Below are positions 41,673 through 44,565 of a stretch of DNA of 44,565 nt, piece after piece. A program made the translations under genes and the position numbers. This stretch comes from a bacterium (lineage in GTDB: Bacteria > SM23-31), in contig JANQEH010000202.1 in assembly GCA_028278455.1 (NCBI GenBank), forward strand, positions 1 to 44,565. The letters run 5' to 3'. The notes beneath the pieces are model-generated. The model searched no databases and was not told the origin of the DNA. It saw only the letters and a list, made by a program, of their open reading frames with translations. How positions within the stretch are numbered: position 1 is the first letter of the stretch; every line of letters starts with the position of its first letter.

Positions 41673-42875
41673 ATGAAAAAGAAAAGACTCTTATTTGTTG
41701 ATGATGAAGAAAACGTCCTGAAATCTCTGGAAAGAGTTTTCAGATGTGAAAAATATGAAATAATGACCGCTGAAGACGGTATCAGAGGCCTTGAGATCAT
41801 AGAAAGCACAAATATCCATCTTGTAATCTCTGATTTCAGAATGCCAGGTATGAACGGGATCGAATTTCTAAAAAAAGTCAGAAAGATCTCAAAAGATACT
41901 GTCAGGATTATATTGACAGCCTATCCTGACCTGGATACAGCAGTTGCTTCTATTAATGAAGGTCATGTTTATAAGTTTCTCCTTAAACCCTGGGATGAAC
42001 AGCTACTAAAAGTAGAGGTCAAAAAAGCATTTGAACTGCATGATCTTATCCGGCAGAAAAATATGCTGGATAATGCCTTAAAGGTTAAGAACAGAGAACT
42101 CAAAGATATAAATAAGAATCTTGAAAATCTTGTTGTAGAGAGAACAAGGCAGCTGATTCATTCTGAAAAAATGGCAATCCTGGGGCAGCTTGCCGCACAG
42201 ATTGGACATGAGATCAATAATGTACTGGTGGTCTTAAAAGGTAGACTGGATATTTTCAGACTAAGCCAATATGATCCACAGGAGATCAAAAATACAGCAG
42301 ATATTCTTTCCAACGAAATCAGCAAGCTTACTATGCAATCGAAAAATCTGCTTTCTATAGGGAGACCGGTTGAACCGGAATTCAAGAAAATAGACCTGAG
42401 AAGTGTTTTGGACAAATCTATTGAAGGGCTTAGTAATGCTGGAGTTTTAAAATATTACAAAATAGAAAAACACTATCAGGAACCTCTATCCCTGATTGAT
42501 GGAGATGAATCTCAGATCCAGCAGGTTATTATTAATCTGCTGATTAATGCTCATCACTCAATGGATAATAAAGGAAGAATTATTATCGGTGTTTCAGAGC
42601 CGGTAGACGATAAATATCTGCAGGCCTATATAGAGGATACCGGGCATGGTATACCAGATGAGAATATCAGCAAAATCTTTGAACCCTTCTTCACGACCAA
42701 GCCAGAGGGCAAGGGAACAGGATTGGGAATGCTTGTTGTTAAAAACATTATGGAAGAACATAACGGTTATATTACGGTTAAAAGCAGAATGAATAAGGGA
42801 ACAAAAATGATCCTTGGTTTTCCCAAATACCATAAAATAAATAGGAAACAGGAGAAAAGTCATGAGCAGGCATAA
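41673..42875 (+). CDS. REC-histidine kinase (receiver-coiled coil-HisKA-HATPase)
   Basis: This 400-residue soluble protein has a receiver (1-120; D54 in LVISDFRMPGMNG, T82, K105) and a coiled coil (about 125-165). HisKA has H179 (AAQIGHEINNVLVVLKG). The HATPase (about 275-385) has the N box (NLLINAHHS), G1 (EDTGHGIP) and G2 (GKGTGLGMLV). It has no sensory domain of its own, so its kinase activity is probably set by phosphorylation of its own receiver. It could phosphorylate the DHp-only proteins or the downstream receiver. It overlaps the next gene by 14 nt. Confidence 0.92.
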   Translation: MKKKRLLFVDDEENVLKSLERVFRCEKYEIMTAEDGIRGLEIIESTNIHLVISDFRMPGMNGIEFLKKVRKISKDTVRIILTAYPDLDTAVASINEGHVYKFLLKPWDEQLLKVEVKKAFELHDLIRQKNMLDNALKVKNRELKDINKNLENLVVERTRQLIHSEKMAILGQLAAQIGHEINNVLVVLKGRLDIFRLSQYDPQEIKNTADILSNEISKLTMQSKNLLSIGRPVEPEFKKIDLRSVLDKSIEGLSNAGVLKYYKIEKHYQEPLSLIDGDESQIQQVIINLLINAHHSMDNKGRIIIGVSEPVDDKYLQAYIEDTGHGIPDENISKIFEPFFTTKPEGKGTGLGMLVVKNIMEEHNGYITVKSRMNKGTKMILGFPKYHKINRKQEKSHEQA

Positions 42876-43896
42876 AATCCTTTTTGTAGATGATGAACAA
42901 AATATCTTAAGAACATTAAAAAGACTATTTATTGATTCGGATTACGAGATTTTTACAGCATCAAGCGGTATTGAAGCGATCGGTTTACTTGATAAAGAAA
43001 ATTTTTCATTGATCCTTTCGGACTATAGAATGCCGGAAATGAATGGAGTAGAATTTCTGATGATCGCCAAGGAAAAAACGCCTGATACAATAAGAATGAT
43101 CCTGACCGGATTTGCGGATGTTAGTGTCGCAATATCTGCAATTAATGAAGGTGAAATATATAAATTCTGTGAAAAACCATGGGAAGGTGAGAGCCTCAAA
43201 GTCCAGGTAAAAAGGGCTATTGAACATCATGAGCTCGTGAGCGAGAGAAAAGAACTGCTGGAAAGGATCAAAGTACAGAATGAGGAACTTAAGGACCTGA
43301 ACCAGAACCTTGAGCAGAAAGTCGATGATAAAACTCATGAATTGAAAAAGGCTTACAAAGATCTGCAGCTAAAAGTTAAAGAACTTGAGGGAAGGGATAC
43401 TATACTGCAGTATCTGCTTACTATTCACACATTCGATGAGATTATAAATCTTATTCTCGAGGTGCTGGGTAGTCTGAATCTGTATGACAAGATATTGATC
43501 TATGTTACAGATACAGATAAGAACAAAATGGTCCCTAAAGCAGGTATAACGGTTGAAGAAGGAGAGAGTCTTTTTCTTAAAGATGAAATTGGACATTTTC
43601 CGGAATTGCCTGTCCTCAAAATAGCAAAAGATGACAGGAGTATTCTTGAGGGGACTTCTCCCTTAAATAAAATAAACGAACACTCAATCTACCTGCCGAT
43701 TGAAAAGGATAGAAAGTGCCTTGGAGCACTCCTTGTGGATAACTCTCAATCTAAAAAGAAACTTGAATTAACGGAGCTTAAAACATTATCAGGCTTTACT
43801 TCTCTGGCAGCCCTTGCAATTAACGAGCAGGTTGTATCAGATTCTTTACCGGATATTCATTCACAGATAGATGATTTTCTTGGGGAGTTAAGCTAA
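42862..43896 (+). CDS. REC-coiled coil-GAF-like response regulator
   Basis: This 344-residue protein has a receiver (1-120; D54 in LILSDYRMPEMNG, T82, K105) and a long coiled coil (about 125-178). A GAF-like domain (about 183-325) has the endings HSIYLPIEKDRKCLGALLVDN and TLSGFTSLAALAINEQ. There is no enzymatic or DNA-binding output. GAF domains bind small molecules or mediate contacts, so the protein may convert phosphorylation into a protein interaction. CAGGAG precedes its start inside the kinase gene, and its stop codon is followed at once by the ATG of the FapA-like gene. Confidence 0.85.
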   Translation: MSRHKILFVDDEQNILRTLKRLFIDSDYEIFTASSGIEAIGLLDKENFSLILSDYRMPEMNGVEFLMIAKEKTPDTIRMILTGFADVSVAISAINEGEIYKFCEKPWEGESLKVQVKRAIEHHELVSERKELLERIKVQNEELKDLNQNLEQKVDDKTHELKKAYKDLQLKVKELEGRDTILQYLLTIHTFDEIINLILEVLGSLNLYDKILIYVTDTDKNKMVPKAGITVEEGESLFLKDEIGHFPELPVLKIAKDDRSILEGTSPLNKINEHSIYLPIEKDRKCLGALLVDNSQSKKKLELTELKTLSGFTSLAALAINEQVVSDSLPDIHSQIDDFLGELS

Positions 43897-44565
43897 ATGA
43901 GTAAGAAAAAGCCAAAAGATATCATCGAAGAACCTGAACTTAAGGAAGATGGTCTCGAGCTATTTGAAATGCAGCTCGATAAAATGGATTTTGAAATAGT
44001 CAAAAAGATTCTTTCCGATCACATTGCTGATGATATACTTGAAGATGTTGAGCTGGAAACAAGCGAGGATGAGGCTTTTCTTGAACTGATTGTTGAAACC
44101 CTGGATGAGGGTTTGAAGCAGGCGAGCAACCTATTGGAAGTACCAGTTAAGGAGCTAAAATATAAGGTATTAGAGAAAGTACTTAAAGAAGAAGATGATG
44201 AAGTAAAGCATTTTAATAGAATAGAATTCAGGAAGAAACTTGTTTCAGGTAAATCAATACTCAAAGTCAGCGAAGATAAATTAACGGTTTTTCTTCAAAT
44301 TGTTTTTCCAAAGGACCTTGATGGAGAAGAAACAAGCGAGATCCAGATACTCGATCTTATTAAAAAAGAGGATATTGAGTATGGGATCAATCACAAAGAA
44401 ATCGAGAGAATTGTTAGAAAACTCAGGGAAAACTATGACGCACTTTTGAATGTTATCGTCGCAAAAGGGAAGCCGCCGGAGGATGGAAAAGACAGTGAAC
44501 TGCTTTACAGTGAATTTAATAAGATTGAGGAAATTAACTACAATGGTAGAACTGGAAAATATCTG
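43897..44565 (+). CDS. FapA/DUF342-family protein, 3' partial
   Basis: The frame is open from ATG 43897 (GGGGAG just upstream, no gap after the previous stop) to the window end, 223 codons. The N-terminal 100 residues are acidic and helical (KDIIEEPELKEDGLELFEMQ onward). From about 124 the stretch SILKVSEDKLTVFLQIVF and YGINHKEIERIVRKL, then VAKGKPPEDGKDSE, match the start of the DUF342/FapA domain. FapA-like proteins have a beta-helix and are tied to flagellar assembly or polar localisation in some bacteria, but many DUF342 proteins have no defined role. The rest of the gene lies beyond the window. Confidence 0.8.
   Translation, partial: MSKKKPKDIIEEPELKEDGLELFEMQLDKMDFEIVKKILSDHIADDILEDVELETSEDEAFLELIVETLDEGLKQASNLLEVPVKELKYKVLEKVLKEEDDEVKHFNRIEFRKKLVSGKSILKVSEDKLTVFLQIVFPKDLDGEETSEIQILDLIKKEDIEYGINHKEIERIVRKLRENYDALLNVIVAKGKPPEDGKDSELLYSEFNKIEEINYNGRTGKYL

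Overview
The window is AT-rich bacterial DNA (roughly 40% G+C by eye). It most likely comes from an uncultivated or poorly studied member of the FCB superphylum, such as Ignavibacteriota, Calditrichota, Marinimicrobia or a related lineage. The evidence is a giant surface protein ending in a type IX secretion (T9SS type A) sorting domain, a GWxTD-like protein, a korDABC 2-oxoacid:ferredoxin oxidoreductase operon that fits anaerobic metabolism, and several short palindromic intergenic repeats. The exact phylum is an inference; no rRNA gene is present.

Layout. (1) 1-13119: the 3' part of a giant secreted repeat protein, with ASH/choice-of-anchor-D-type domains, an inserted seven-bladed beta-propeller, about 18 fibronectin-III-like repeats and a T9SS sorting domain. 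(2) 13536-15344: a secreted GWxTD-like gene interrupted by one in-frame TAA, flanked by repeat-rich spacers. (3) 16051-19588, minus strand: korD-korA-korB-korC followed by a GNAT acetyltransferase, closed by a hairpin terminator. (4) 19905-22583: an HDOD protein divergent from a stand-alone acetolactate synthase. (5) 22963-23284: tRNA-Gly, tRNA-Cys and tRNA-Leu with a promoter and a terminator. Next to them, on the minus strand, are a 55-residue excisionase-like HTH protein and an AT-rich single-pass membrane protein of unknown function, then a predicted exported HD-domain protein.

(6) 25685 to the window end: a head-to-tail array of thirteen genes, all on the plus strand with gaps of 0-29 nt or short overlaps, behind a near-consensus promoter (TTGACA-17-TATATT). 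It encodes an HTH-REC fusion regulator, a soluble kinase with seven PAS domains, an Rcp1-type receiver, a REC-PAS3-HK-REC hybrid, a single receiver, an H-NOX haem/nitric-oxide sensor, a PAS/GAF protein that ends in a DHp (HisKA) domain without an ATPase domain, a CHASE-domain membrane kinase, a second Rcp1-type receiver, a REC-PAS-DHp protein also without ATPase, a receiver with a coiled tail, a REC-HK, a REC-GAF protein and the start of a FapA/DUF342 protein.

The array is the most unusual part of the window. It looks like one co-transcribed multi-input signalling network: gas sensing by H-NOX, external ligand sensing by CHASE, and many PAS inputs. Two paralogous proteins carry the phospho-accepting histidine but no kinase catalytic domain, so they would have to be phosphorylated in trans. 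The only obvious DNA-binding output is the HTH-REC protein encoded first. The other outputs are stand-alone receivers, which suggests control through protein-protein contacts.
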